From: CAZSDU01 sp964429135
Lineage (GTDB): Bacteria; Bacteroidota; Bacteroidia; Bacteroidales; FEN-979
DNA: 64,000 nt
Assembly: GCA_964429135.1 (NCBI GenBank)
Contig: CAYSAU010000007.1
Coordinates: 62,001-126,000 of the forward strand
Direction: 5' to 3'
Part shown: positions 44,301-53,695 of the stretch, piece after piece
Layout: every line of letters starts with the position of its first letter
Numbering within the stretch: position 1 is the stretch's first letter
Translations under genes and position numbers: made by a program
Notes under the pieces: generated by a model
What the model was told of the DNA's origin: nothing
What the model saw: the letters and a program-made list of their open reading frames with translations, nothing else
Databases searched by the model: none

Positions 44301-45509
44301 TTAATTGGATTGTTTTTTCAACATAATATTCTCAATGACCTTGTAAATTTCATTGGTATTGGCTTCCCAGGTGTGCTGTCTGGCAAAAAACTCCCTTTGC
44401 TGTTCAAGGGAGGGTATGTTTTCGGTCATGGCCTGGCTGATCCGCTGCACAAATTCTTCTTTGTTTTTCGCCAGGTAAACATAATCATCAAATAGTTGCA
44501 TGGCTTCAGTATACGTGGCGACAACAGGTTTACCCATAGCCAGGTATTCATCAATTTTCCTGGGGTAGTTACCTATGGTAAGCGGATTGACATGTTGAGG
44601 ATTGATGGCTACATCAAAACCGGCAAGGTATCCGGGTAATTCATCTTGCTTTTTACTTCCCAGGAATCTTACATTGGGAAGGGCATGAAGCGAGCTTTTT
44701 TTGAAGGCTTTATCCTCCGGGCCAACCAAAACAATATTCCAGGAAGGTCTCTGCCTTGCAATATAGGTAAGAAGATCAATGTCCAACCTGGATGAAAAAA
44801 GAGCACCTATGTATCCGATCACAGGTTTCTGAATGGATGAAAGATCTCCAGGAATGGTTTTGATTTTTAGCCTGTCGAAGGCCGAAACATCGCACCCCTG
44901 TCCTACAAAATAAGAATCAGGATTGTACCTTGATGCCGCTTGCTGGAGATAGGGAGAGTTTGTCACAATTACATCTGCTTTCCGCATCATGTCACCTTCC
45001 ATTCGTTCACCATGTCTCCGAAAATAGGGGGTGCAAACCATGTTGTCTCGGCTGTAATAAATAGATATCGCGATATCCAGGTATTCCCGGAGATGAAAAA
45101 CCCGGTAAAAATCACTGTCATTGAACCAGATGATATTTTTAAAACCAAGATCTCTGACTGCTTGCTGAATTGGTTTTGCTAGTCTTCTGTTATTAATTTG
45201 GTTTAGATAATTAAATATTCTCTTAAAGGGAATCTGGTTTATCGACTCAAGAATAACATCCGGGTATAGTGTATATAGATTGTCAGAAATTTTAACCAGG
45301 GCTGGAGATTTTTTCCGGATGATATCCAGTCTTTTATTAAGGCCTGGTGTTTGATTTTTTTTCAATAACGTAAGACGGTCTAGGGGATAATTGATATACA
45401 GGACGCGGTTTTTTTTTGAAAATTCATACGCCAGGTTCACGGCATTACTTCCCAGCCTGAAGTCGATGCACTGTAATCCTGTCATCAGAATATCACGGTC
45501 AAAAATCAT
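44301..45509 (-). CDS. GT4-type glycosyltransferase (sister of the next gene upstream)
   Basis: 402 residues, GT-B fold. N-terminal domain with RDILMTGLQCIDFRLGSNAV; C-terminal nucleotide-sugar domain with IGYIGALFSSRLDIDLL, WNIVLVGPED, VRFLGSKKQDELPGYLAGFD, and YPRKIDEYLAMGKPVVAT. It is similar along its whole length to the protein of 45506-46720 and overlaps that gene by 4 nt, indicating a tandem duplication followed by divergence. Confidence 0.87.
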   Translation of the reverse strand: MIFDRDILMTGLQCIDFRLGSNAVNLAYEFSKKNRVLYINYPLDRLTLLKKNQTPGLNKRLDIIRKKSPALVKISDNLYTLYPDVILESINQIPFKRIFNYLNQINNRRLAKPIQQAVRDLGFKNIIWFNDSDFYRVFHLREYLDIAISIYYSRDNMVCTPYFRRHGERMEGDMMRKADVIVTNSPYLQQAASRYNPDSYFVGQGCDVSAFDRLKIKTIPGDLSSIQKPVIGYIGALFSSRLDIDLLTYIARQRPSWNIVLVGPEDKAFKKSSLHALPNVRFLGSKKQDELPGYLAGFDVAINPQHVNPLTIGNYPRKIDEYLAMGKPVVATYTEAMQLFDDYVYLAKNKEEFVQRISQAMTENIPSLEQQREFFARQHTWEANTNEIYKVIENIMLKKQSN

Positions 45510-46720
45510 ACGTCATTAAATGAGCCGCCTTCAAATTTATTGATCTCTTTATAAATTTTTTCCACAAAATTGCCCCAGGAATGGCTTTCAGCCACTTTCA
45601 TTCTTTGTTTTTCTTTTTCCGAGCAGTTTTCATTAAGGGCTTTTTCAATTAGTATAACATATTCTTCTTTTGAGGAGGCCAGGTAAGTGTCATCCTCGAA
45701 GTACTTCATGAAGGTTGTTCTTGTTGCCACTACTGGCTTCCCCATGGCCAGATATTCATCGATTTTAAGCGGATAATTGATATCGGTAATCGGGTTGATG
45801 ATTTGGGGGTTTAACGCGACATCAAAGCTTTTTACATAGGCAGGGAGTTCTGCAGGCTTTTTGGTACCAAGAAATTTTACATTGGGTATGGAATGGAGCT
45901 TACATTTTTTAAAATTCTCATCTTCCGGACCAACAAGTACGATTTCCCAATTCGGTCTTTGTTCCGCTATGTGCACAAGCAAATCTATATCGAGTCTGAT
46001 GGTGGTTAAAAATCCGACATACCCTATTCTGGGGTGAGGAATAGGGATAACGTCAGGGGGAATTTCCATTTTTCCGTCAGGATCGGAATACAGGGATACG
46101 TCGCAACCCTGACCTATCATAAGGGAATTGGAATTATATTTCCTGGCATAATCTGCAAAAAAATCAGAGTTGGTAACCACAACATCTGATTTTCTGATCA
46201 GTTTAGGCTCCAGAATGGTTCCATGCCGTGCATGGTAGGAAACCAGGGTCACGGCATCTCTGAGCAGGTAAACCTGAATCTTAGGTTTAAGGAGTTCTTT
46301 AAAATAAAAGCCATTAATCATGGAATTATCATTGAACAGGATATAATCCCTGAAATCCAGTTTTATCAGTGCTTTACGGATTTGGCCAGCGAATCTTTTA
46401 TCATTGATTTTGTTAAAGTAGTTAAAAACACGATGGTTTCGGATCCAGTTAATGGATTCCAGAATCGTTCTGGGGTACAATATCCATAGGTTTTCGTTAT
46501 AGGGAACCAGATCTTCCTCTTTCTTTTTCAGTACCTTCAAAGCTTTTTTGACTTCCGGAAGGTTGCGGCGCAAAAGTTGGAAACTTCGTTGAAGCGGAGG
46601 ATTGACAAAAAGAACCCTGTTCTTTTTGGAAAATTCCAGGGCGGTGTATTTGATGGTTGTCGCAATGTGAAGGTCCCAGGATTGAAGCCCGAAAACAATG
46701 ATATCTCTTCCTTCTAACAT
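45506..46720 (-). CDS. GT4-type glycosyltransferase
   Basis: 404 residues. Same layout as its sister at 44301-45509: RDIIVFGLQSWDLHIATTIK at the N-terminus, then IGYVGFLTTIRLDIDLLVHI, WEIVLVGPED, VKFLGTKKPAELPAYVKSFD, and YPLKIDEYLAMGKPVVATRT. No signal peptide or membrane span. Likely acts on the lipid-linked repeat unit. Donor unknown. Confidence 0.87.
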   Translation of the reverse strand: MLEGRDIIVFGLQSWDLHIATTIKYTALEFSKKNRVLFVNPPLQRSFQLLRRNLPEVKKALKVLKKKEEDLVPYNENLWILYPRTILESINWIRNHRVFNYFNKINDKRFAGQIRKALIKLDFRDYILFNDNSMINGFYFKELLKPKIQVYLLRDAVTLVSYHARHGTILEPKLIRKSDVVVTNSDFFADYARKYNSNSLMIGQGCDVSLYSDPDGKMEIPPDVIPIPHPRIGYVGFLTTIRLDIDLLVHIAEQRPNWEIVLVGPEDENFKKCKLHSIPNVKFLGTKKPAELPAYVKSFDVALNPQIINPITDINYPLKIDEYLAMGKPVVATRTTFMKYFEDDTYLASSKEEYVILIEKALNENCSEKEKQRMKVAESHSWGNFVEKIYKEINKFEGGSFNDV

Positions 46721-46734
46721 ATTATCATGATAGG

Positions 46735-47874
46735 TTAATGATTCAGATCAAGGGTTTTATATATTGAAAGTACATTTTCTGCCATGGCTTTCCAGGAATA
46801 TTTTTTTGCGTTTCTGAATCCTTTTTCCACAAGATCATTTTTCAGTTTATCGTCGCTGAGAATTAATTGAATAGCATCGCTGATCTGCCGGGGTTGAAAG
46901 GGGTCAATAAAACAAGCGGCATCTCCGCCCACTTCAGGCATTGAAGAAGTATTGGAGGAGATCACCGGGACTCCGCAAGCCATTGCCTCAAGCATTGGAA
47001 TACCAAAGCTTTCCCGAAGTGAGGGATAGAGAAAAATGCTTGCTAAAGAGTAAATTGCCGGTAATTCTTGGTTGGGAACATAGCCTGTTAATCTGACCAG
47101 TTCCCCCAGGTCAGGATCACCTATTTCCTGAATCAGACCTGCTAATTCATTTTTATCATAATCCAACATGACCAGCGGGATTTTTTCGGCAGAAGTCTGA
47201 TTGAAGATGGATAGAGCTTTTAATACCCCCTTCGTATTCTTTTTTGGATCAGTATTTCCAAAGAAAAAAAAGAATTTTTCCGGAAGATGATACTTCAGGC
47301 GAATTTCCATTAAAATTTGTGAGTCAGTAATTTGCCTGAAATGAGTACCGACTCCATTATAAACTGCTTTTAATTTTGTATCGTCCATGTTAAAGAAGTG
47401 CGCAATTCTTTGCTTTTCATATTCAGATACAGTAATCACGCATTTACTTTTTTTTATGCATATTGGGACGTTCCATCTTCTGTACAGGTTTCCAAATTTC
47501 TGGTAAGCAGAAAACCCCTTGCGGAACAGACTCAGTTTTTCCATGTAGATAATGTCATGGACAGTCACGATCAGGGGGATGTTGCATCTGACGGGGGCTG
47601 TATTGCTGGTACAATGCAGGATATCGCAACCGGCGGCCAGAGCTGCTTTGGGAAGCAGAAACTGCTCCCAGACCGGATATGGGGAATCCCCGAGCTCAAT
47701 AATCTTAAAATTCGGGGTTTCCTTCAAGCAGGGATCCTCGTCTTTTTTTACGAAAATATAATACTCGTTGACATGATCAATTTCCTGGAGGTTTCTGATC
47801 AGCTCCAGGGCAACGATATCCATTCCATGTTTTTTTTTGCGGAATAACCGCTGTCCCTCAATACCAATTTTCAT
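46735..47874 (-). CDS. GT4 family glycosyltransferase
   Basis: 379 residues, GT-B fold, more typical GT4 than its two neighbours: IGIEGQRLFRKKKHGMDI at the N-terminus, CDILHCTSNTAPV, IVTVHDIIYME, then FFFFGNTDPKKNTKGVLKA, SLRESFGIPMLEAMACGVPV and SNTSSMPEVGG (donor-binding E...E motif). It starts inside the stop of the upstream GT2 gene (4-nt overlap). Mannosyl-, glucosyl- or similar transferase in EPS synthesis. Confidence 0.9.
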   Translation of the reverse strand: MKIGIEGQRLFRKKKHGMDIVALELIRNLQEIDHVNEYYIFVKKDEDPCLKETPNFKIIELGDSPYPVWEQFLLPKAALAAGCDILHCTSNTAPVRCNIPLIVTVHDIIYMEKLSLFRKGFSAYQKFGNLYRRWNVPICIKKSKCVITVSEYEKQRIAHFFNMDDTKLKAVYNGVGTHFRQITDSQILMEIRLKYHLPEKFFFFFGNTDPKKNTKGVLKALSIFNQTSAEKIPLVMLDYDKNELAGLIQEIGDPDLGELVRLTGYVPNQELPAIYSLASIFLYPSLRESFGIPMLEAMACGVPVISSNTSSMPEVGGDAACFIDPFQPRQISDAIQLILSDDKLKNDLVEKGFRNAKKYSWKAMAENVLSIYKTLDLNH

Positions 47875-49082
47875 GGGTTATCATTTATAGGTTTTTCCGG
47901 TTCAGTTTTATAAGCATGTTCAGTATGTATAAATTTTTTGTTAGCACCCTTTACGATCAGGGGTAAGACAAGCATGATGAAGAATACCCTGGGTAACCTC
48001 AATACTGCTTTTAGCGTGGATCGGGAATAAAATTTTGAGGGGATGGAAAAAACAATAGCTAGGATACAGGCAAGCAGTGAAATAATCCAGGCAAGCTGCA
48101 AGGGTGAATATGGGAAAAAAAGCCAGATCAGGTTGATGATGAATAAAAGCCCCAAAGTCACTATTCTTGGAGGTAGAGAGAATTGGAGTGCCTTATTAAA
48201 ATATTGCAGGTTGAAATCGATAAATATTTGACTGGCCGCTTTGAAAAAATCCTGTCCGAAATAATAGAGCTGTGAAGAAATCCATCGTTTCCTCTGCTTG
48301 TAAAACACCTGGGCATTCTGGACTTTCTCGTCAAGGACAAAGGCCTGGTTTAAATATGTTATTTTTATACGGTCTTTGAGTAAGAGCAATTCAAGCTCCT
48401 TATCGAAACCTCCTATGGCCTCCAGTTTGGGGATATAATGATGAAAAACGCGGGTACTGAAAGCCATGGCTGAGCCTATGAGGGCAGGGGCAAACCCGAT
48501 GGCGGCATGGCCTTTCCGGAATATATGATTATTGATTTCCTCACTGATGGCATCCAGGAGCGCAAATGCAGTATTGGTATTCTTTGCCATACGGTGACAC
48601 TGTACCACCTCAGCTCCTGAATGAAACGCATTATTGACTTTCTGTAAAAGATCAGGCTCCAGATGGTTGTCGGCATCAAGGATAAGGATGATTTCAGTCT
48701 GAGGAGGAAGATAGGACAGGGCTTTTTGCAGGGATTTAACTTTTGTACTGATATCGAATGATACTTCAACGGTTGTCAGGGGAAATTTTTCCAATGACTT
48801 CAGGGTGTCAGCATGAAAGTGATCGGCCACAAGAATAACCTGAAATGCATCCATGGGGTAGTTTTGTTCAAGAGATTTCTGTATGGTTTCCCTGATCACG
48901 ATATCTTCTTTAAACCCGGGAATGATGATAGTGATGAAATTTTTTTCGGGGTTTACCACGACTTTATCTTTGCTTGAAAACAAACCCGCGAAAGCAAATA
49001 TCAGGAGATAAAGTGAACTTCCTCCAAGGTAGGCAATGGCTACAATCTGTAAGACTTCAACGATATCTTTGATTAAGTCCAT
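47871..49082 (-). CDS. Membrane GT2 glycosyltransferase with QxxRW motif
   Basis: 403 residues. A span near the N-terminus (8-35), GT2 core with ITIIIPGFKEDIVIRETI, VILVADHF, LILDADNHLEPD, and FYKQRKRWISSQLYYFG (QxxRW, mark of processive synthases). C-terminal spans at about 300-375. It is similar over its full length to the gene product at 49089-50294. It may be a chain-building or backbone transferase. Confidence 0.88.
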   Translation of the reverse strand: MDLIKDIVEVLQIVAIAYLGGSSLYLLIFAFAGLFSSKDKVVVNPEKNFITIIIPGFKEDIVIRETIQKSLEQNYPMDAFQVILVADHFHADTLKSLEKFPLTTVEVSFDISTKVKSLQKALSYLPPQTEIILILDADNHLEPDLLQKVNNAFHSGAEVVQCHRMAKNTNTAFALLDAISEEINNHIFRKGHAAIGFAPALIGSAMAFSTRVFHHYIPKLEAIGGFDKELELLLLKDRIKITYLNQAFVLDEKVQNAQVFYKQRKRWISSQLYYFGQDFFKAASQIFIDFNLQYFNKALQFSLPPRIVTLGLLFIINLIWLFFPYSPLQLAWIISLLACILAIVFSIPSKFYSRSTLKAVLRLPRVFFIMLVLPLIVKGANKKFIHTEHAYKTEPEKPINDNP

Positions 49083-49088
49083 AGCACA

Positions 49089-50294
49089 TCATTTTTCGTT
49101 TTTTTTCTCTAAAGGGGCAGAAGTGGTATGTGTAGTGTGTCCGAATCCCTGTTTTGCTTTATATATGCGAAAAAGTGATAGCATCATAAATAAAAAACCC
49201 TGGGGCAAAGAGAAAACAGCTTTCAGTGTAGCAAGATTATAAAGATGTTTCGGAATGGAGATGAGTAAGCTTAAAACACAAATGGAAGTCAAACCAATCC
49301 ATAACCATTGAAAATATAGCTGCTGAAATGCCAGGGAGAGTATGGAAATGATAAACAGGAAACCGAGCAGAAAGATTCTGGGGGGTAACATCTGCTGAAA
49401 TACTTTGTCAAAGAAATCGATGTTATGATTACGGAATAATTGGACAAGGCTGTTTGAAAAATTTTCACGGGCATAGATGAACTGGTTGGCCAGCCATCTT
49501 GTGCGTTGGGTCACAAAGGTTTTCGATTTCTGGACCTTTTCATCATAAACATGGGCATTTTCATCATATTCAATGGTGATTTTATCGCGCAATAAGCTAA
49601 TCTCCAATTCTTTGTCTTCTCCGAAAGAATCGATTCCCGACATATAATTTTTAAACAGCATATAATCAAAACACATTCCCGAACCGATCAATGCTGATGA
49701 TAAACCAAGCACTCTATGGCCTTTCCTGAAAATATGATTATTTATCTCCTCGCTTACGGAGTCAAGTACGGCAAAAGATGTATTCCTGTTTTTAGCCATC
49801 CGGTGTCCCTGAATCGCTACATATCCTCGTGAAAGCGCTTCATTCATCAAGGTAATGAAATTGGTTTCCATGACATTATCAGCATCCAGGACGATGGCTG
49901 CATCGTACTGTTTTTCAATTTGAGACATGGCTTTATTTAATGCCCTGGCTTTTGAACTTTTCTCAAAGGAAACTTCAATTACTTTGATTGGGAGTTTTCT
50001 AAGGTTTTCAAGGGTTTCAGGCTGGAAGGAATCGGCGATCACGATCACATCATAAAATTCCAGGGGATAGTCTTGATCAAGTGCATGTTTCGCCACGTTT
50101 ACGATGACGGTATCCTCTTTATACCCGGGAAGGAAGACAGCAAATGTTCTCAGAGGGACATCCTTTGCTTTTGTTATCCGGTATGGAAACAATCCTGCGA
50201 TGGAAAAAATGGCAAAATACAAGGTTCCTACTAAAAAATAAGAGAAGATCAGTATTTCCGGTATGTAAATCAGGTAATCAACCATCATTGTCAT
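49089..50294 (-). CDS. Membrane GT2 glycosyltransferase with QxxRW motif (sister)
   Basis: 401 residues from the ATG that overlaps the upstream methyltransferase stop as TAATG (50294). N-terminal span (7-35); core with VFLPGYKEDTVIVNVAKHAL, VIVIADSF, AIVLDADNVMETNF and FVTQRTRWLANQF (QxxRW); and C-terminal spans. Close to its downstream sister in layout and motifs, including the shared NRNTSFAVLDSVSEEINNHI region, so a tandem duplication is likely. Confidence 0.88.
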   Translation of the reverse strand: MTMMVDYLIYIPEILIFSYFLVGTLYFAIFSIAGLFPYRITKAKDVPLRTFAVFLPGYKEDTVIVNVAKHALDQDYPLEFYDVIVIADSFQPETLENLRKLPIKVIEVSFEKSSKARALNKAMSQIEKQYDAAIVLDADNVMETNFITLMNEALSRGYVAIQGHRMAKNRNTSFAVLDSVSEEINNHIFRKGHRVLGLSSALIGSGMCFDYMLFKNYMSGIDSFGEDKELEISLLRDKITIEYDENAHVYDEKVQKSKTFVTQRTRWLANQFIYARENFSNSLVQLFRNHNIDFFDKVFQQMLPPRIFLLGFLFIISILSLAFQQLYFQWLWIGLTSICVLSLLISIPKHLYNLATLKAVFSLPQGFLFMMLSLFRIYKAKQGFGHTTHTTSAPLEKKNEK

Positions 50295-50899
50295 TATTTT
50301 TTTGCGAGCGCCCAAACGGTAACCGGGTAAGATGGCTCATTTTTCAATGATCCGAACCAGCCCCTTGGCGCCCAGTTTTTAAAATTGGCTTTAACACATG
50401 CCCTGTTACCCCATGACCAGGTTTGTATTCCTTCGAGGGGAAATCCACACTCATGCAGGAAATGCTTCATGCCGGTTTCTGTCCATCGCGAGCAATCATA
50501 AGGCATGGGATGGATCTTGATTAAAAAAGGTGTGGCAACCAGGAAATGACCACCCGGTTTCACCATATCATAAACATTTTTACCGGCACGATAGGGGTAT
50601 AATAAATGTTCGAAAACCTGATCTGCAATGACAAGATCAAATTGTTTATCGAGTTTGTCCACACAAATATCGAATTCAGGATAATTGAATTCGGTGAAGC
50701 TTTTAAATTTAATATCCAGGAATGTTTTACCTGCTGATACCTCAAGGGCATCAAGTTGTTCGGGATGCAGGCCATTGATCAATTTGAAACATTCGCGATA
50801 TAGCACAGTGCGTGTCCAATGCTTGTAATCATAGCCAATTGAAGAAAGCAAGGGTTTCAGCCTGTCTTTGTTGGTATAAATCAATTTTTTCAGACCCAT
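50294..50899 (-). CDS. Class I SAM methyltransferase
   Basis: 201 residues. Motif I is weak (LDALEVSAGKTFLDI), but FDLVIADQVFEHLLYPYRA followed by NVYDMVKPGGHFLVATPFL is the usual post-I and motif III pattern. The N-terminus (KHWTRTVLYRECFKLINGLH) is helical. It may methylate an EPS sugar. First minus-strand gene after the inverted acyltransferase and translationally coupled to the next GT2. Confidence 0.82.
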   Translation of the reverse strand: MGLKKLIYTNKDRLKPLLSSIGYDYKHWTRTVLYRECFKLINGLHPEQLDALEVSAGKTFLDIKFKSFTEFNYPEFDICVDKLDKQFDLVIADQVFEHLLYPYRAGKNVYDMVKPGGHFLVATPFLIKIHPMPYDCSRWTETGMKHFLHECGFPLEGIQTWSWGNRACVKANFKNWAPRGWFGSLKNEPSYPVTVWALAKK

Positions 50900-50977
50900 G
50901 TGTTTTGGTTTTTAATTAAAGTTTAAAGATAGTATAAGAATTTCTATTCACCAAGTCTTCCCGGTAATGAATTATTA

Positions 50978-51008
50978 TTGTTTTTTAATTCATGATATAT
51001 TAGATTTG
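50978..51008 (+). promoter_or_regulatory. Promoter of the inverted acyltransferase gene
   Basis: TTG (50978-50980), a 20-nt spacer and TAGATTTG (51001-51008) give both halves of the Bacteroidota promoter, 17 nt before ATG 51025. Confidence 0.7.
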
Positions 51009-51024
51009 CGTAAGAATTCATACT

Positions 51025-51687
51025 ATGGATAATTTATCTCTCAAAGAAAAAAAGTATCAAAGAGCAATTTCCGGGTTTAAATTTATCAGGAATGTCAATT
51101 TCCTGAGGACCTTAAGAGTGTTTCTTTCGAGCAGGCATAAGGGTATATGTCTTTTATACGGAAAGGCCACATTTGAGTCGCATAAGACAGCCAGAATGGA
51201 GATAAAAAATGGTGTATTTCAATTTAATCGTTCCTGGACTAAAAAAAATCCATTTCCATCCATGCTGACTCTTGAGGAAAATGCAAGATTACAGGTCAAT
51301 GGGGATTTCAGGATATTTTCAGGTTCCCGTGTCCTGGTATGGGTAAATTCGACTTTGATTCTGGGAAGCGGATATATCAATAATAATCTTATTCTTTCCT
51401 GTTACGACAGAATTGAAATCGGACATGATGTAGCCATTTCCGAAAATGTTTGTATCAGGGATTCGGATAATCATGATATACTAAATTCCGATCATGTAAA
51501 AACCCAAGCAGTTAAGATCGGCAATCATGTCTGGATTGGGACTAATGTCATCATTTTAAAAGGGGTGACCATTGGGGATGGAGCTGTCATTGCTGCCGGC
51601 GCTGTAGTGAATAAGGATGTTCCCCCGGGTTGTCTGGCTGGAGGTGTCCCGGCTAGGGTGCTGAAAACGTCAATAGAATGGAAATAA
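51025..51687 (+). CDS. Hexapeptide-repeat acyltransferase (WbbJ/maltose acetyltransferase-like)
   Basis: 220 residues. The C-terminal half has left-handed beta-helix repeats: IEIGHDVAISENVCIRDSD, VKIGNHVWIGTNVIILKGV, IGDGAVIAAGAVVNKDVPPG and GGVPARVLK. The His of DNHDI is the usual catalytic base. The N-terminal half has a divergent helix of the same kind. Probably acetylates an EPS sugar. It is the only plus-strand gene in the locus, with its own promoter, so the decoration can be set apart from the main operon. Confidence 0.9.
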   Translation: MDNLSLKEKKYQRAISGFKFIRNVNFLRTLRVFLSSRHKGICLLYGKATFESHKTARMEIKNGVFQFNRSWTKKNPFPSMLTLEENARLQVNGDFRIFSGSRVLVWVNSTLILGSGYINNNLILSCYDRIEIGHDVAISENVCIRDSDNHDILNSDHVKTQAVKIGNHVWIGTNVIILKGVTIGDGAVIAAGAVVNKDVPPGCLAGGVPARVLKTSIEWK

Positions 51688-51693
51688 ACAATG

Positions 51694-52617
51694 TCAGAGG
51701 TATGGGTTATCGTGTAACTGCTTGTTGAACAGATTTCTTGTGTGCCATCCAATAGCCCTAACATAGGAGTAAAAGAAATTCAATTTTCCACGGATCAGGA
51801 AAGAAAATGCATTTTTTGGTATAGCTACCGTCAATTGATACAGGATCCCCATTAGAAAATCCCTGCCAAAGATATTCCTCCTCATAAAAACAATACGGTT
51901 CCTGTTGAGGTAATAAATTTTCATCGGGTTAAGTTTTCCGACAGATATAGATTCCTTATGAAACACTATCGAATTATGGACATACCATATTTTATACCCG
52001 GCTCTTTTTATCCTGTAACTCCAATCTGCTTCTTCATAGTACAGAAAAAAGGTATATGACATCATCCCGATCTCCTTGATGACCTTCATGGGTACCATCA
52101 TGGCAGCTCCATGGGCATAGGCGGTTTCGCGATCCTGGTTGTACTGCCCTTTATCCTTTTGCCTGTATCCGATTGCAAAACTTCTCATGGTCCATGGATT
52201 AATCTCGGTATACCCGGCATACTGTATCAGTGTGGGATCATAAAAAAACCTGATTTTTGGGCTGATGGCGCCGATTCCCGGATCAGCCATGAATTTTTGA
52301 ACCAAGGGTTCCAAAAATCCTTTATCGACGACCGTATCATTGTTTAAAAGTAAAACATATTCCCCCTGTGCACGCATTAGTCCGAGGTTGTTTCCCCCTG
52401 CAAAGCCGTAATTGATAGGACTTTCATATAGGATTACCCCAGGGTACCGCCGTTTGATGATTTTTGGATCATCTTCCTGAGAAAAATTGTCAATGATGAT
52501 GATTTCAATGTTAGGATAGGAAATTTTTGTCAGAGATTCAATCATTTCACAAGTGACCTCTGACTGGTTATAATTAACCGAAACAATGGATACAAGCGGG
52601 TAAGTATGTTTTAACAT
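51694..52617 (-). CDS. GT2 family glycosyltransferase (rhamnosyltransferase-like), sister pair member
   Basis: 307 residues. VSIVSVNYNQSEVTCEMIES, IIIIDNFS, NYGFAGGNNLGL, LLLNNDTVVDKGF (DxD as NDT), and LYYEEADWSYRIKRAGYKIW are the usual GT2 marks of the WcaA/rhamnosyl group. A short basic, aromatic tail (RAIGWHTRNLFNK) may sit on the membrane. It is close along its full length to the gene product immediately upstream (52627-53556). Confidence 0.9.
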   Translation of the reverse strand: MLKHTYPLVSIVSVNYNQSEVTCEMIESLTKISYPNIEIIIIDNFSQEDDPKIIKRRYPGVILYESPINYGFAGGNNLGLMRAQGEYVLLLNNDTVVDKGFLEPLVQKFMADPGIGAISPKIRFFYDPTLIQYAGYTEINPWTMRSFAIGYRQKDKGQYNQDRETAYAHGAAMMVPMKVIKEIGMMSYTFFLYYEEADWSYRIKRAGYKIWYVHNSIVFHKESISVGKLNPMKIYYLNRNRIVFMRRNIFGRDFLMGILYQLTVAIPKNAFSFLIRGKLNFFYSYVRAIGWHTRNLFNKQLHDNPYL

Positions 52618-52626
52618 AAGAAATGA

Positions 52627-53556
52627 TCAGGACAATCTAGGACTTTCATGGATTTCTTTGCTGAACATGGTTTTTATATGCCAGCGGATGGCTTTAAGAT
52701 AAGCAGTAAAAAGATGGAATTTTCTTTTTAATAGAAAAACCCCGGCATTTTTTGGAATGGCGATGAAAATCTGATAAAGGATGGAGATGAGGGCTACCCA
52801 GCCTTTGATATTTCTCCTCAGGTAAAGAATCCGGTTTCTGCTTAAATAGTAGATTTTCAAGGGACTCATTGAGCCTGTAGAAATGGAATCCTTATGATAA
52901 ACAATTGAATTGTGGATGTACCAAACTTTGTATCCTGCATCTTTAATTCTTTGAATCCAATCGAGCTCTTCATAATACAGAAAAAAAATATCTGCCATCA
53001 GACCTACTTCTCTAACTATTTGCATGGGCAGCATCATGGCAGCACCAAAGGCATAGTTAGTGAGAGAATCCCTGTCGTACTGTCCGTTGTCAGTCTCGTT
53101 AAACCCAATGCTGAAATGGCGAATCGTAAAGGGATTGATGGTTGTAAAACCTGCATATTGGATGATGTCGGGGTGATAGAAATAGCGGATTTTAGGGCTG
53201 ACAACACCAACTTTCGCATCTTCTTCCAGTTTTTTCACCAGGGGTTCAAGAAAACCGGGATCGACCTCTGTATCATTGTTGATCAATAACAGATATTTTC
53301 CTTTAGCGATACGAATACCAAGATTATTTCCCCCTGCAAAGCCAAGATTTTGTTCACTTTTTATAAAAATAATTTCCGGGTATTTTTCTTTGATTATGGA
53401 TGGATCTTTTGTCGGGGATCCATTATCCACCACAATAATTTCGATACAAGGGTAGGAGATATGTAGCAGGGATTCGATCAGCTCGCAGGTCACTTCAGGC
53501 TGATCATAGTTTACGGTGATGATTGAAACCAGTGGAGAAACTGATGATTTTTCCAT
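52627..53556 (-). CDS. GT2 family glycosyltransferase (rhamnosyltransferase-like), sister pair member
   Basis: 309 residues. Same motifs as the downstream sister: VSIITVNYDQPEVTCELIES, IIVVDNGS, NLGFAGGNNLGI, LLINNDTEVDPGF and LYYEELDWIQRIKDAGYKVW. The two differ mainly in the acceptor half and tail. Nine nt separate them. They probably add related sugars in successive linkages. Confidence 0.9.
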   Translation of the reverse strand: MEKSSVSPLVSIITVNYDQPEVTCELIESLLHISYPCIEIIVVDNGSPTKDPSIIKEKYPEIIFIKSEQNLGFAGGNNLGIRIAKGKYLLLINNDTEVDPGFLEPLVKKLEEDAKVGVVSPKIRYFYHPDIIQYAGFTTINPFTIRHFSIGFNETDNGQYDRDSLTNYAFGAAMMLPMQIVREVGLMADIFFLYYEELDWIQRIKDAGYKVWYIHNSIVYHKDSISTGSMSPLKIYYLSRNRILYLRRNIKGWVALISILYQIFIAIPKNAGVFLLKRKFHLFTAYLKAIRWHIKTMFSKEIHESPRLS

Positions 53557-53570
53557 ACTATTCCGACAAA

Positions 53571-53678
53571 CTATTGATCTTTTTTCATATTGTTTTTATG
53601 TTGCAGATAACCTGCAAGAAATCCGATGGGTGTAAAGAGTACAAACCCGATTAAAATATAGACAATTACACCTTCCAT
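53571..53678 (-). CDS. 35-residue single-span membrane microprotein
   Basis: The minus-strand frame from ATG 53678 reads MEGVIVYILIGFVLFTPIGF, then LAGYLQHKNNMKKDQ and a TAG stop. It has one hydrophobic span (residues 4-24) and a short basic tail. It fits the gap exactly: 17 nt after the stop of the GT2 at 53696-54568 and 14 nt before the start of the next GT2, so it looks like a real gene in the operon. A Gly/Pro-containing span with a cytoplasmic or periplasmic tail could help hold a glycosyltransferase complex. No family recognised. Confidence 0.6.
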   Translation of the reverse strand: MEGVIVYILIGFVLFTPIGFLAGYLQHKNNMKKDQ

Positions 53679-53695
53679 GATCTATGGTTTACGCT

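Noticed and set aside
51025..51687. Possible invertible segment carrying the acyltransferase
   Set aside because: No inverted repeats at its borders and no recombinase nearby; orientation is just noted.
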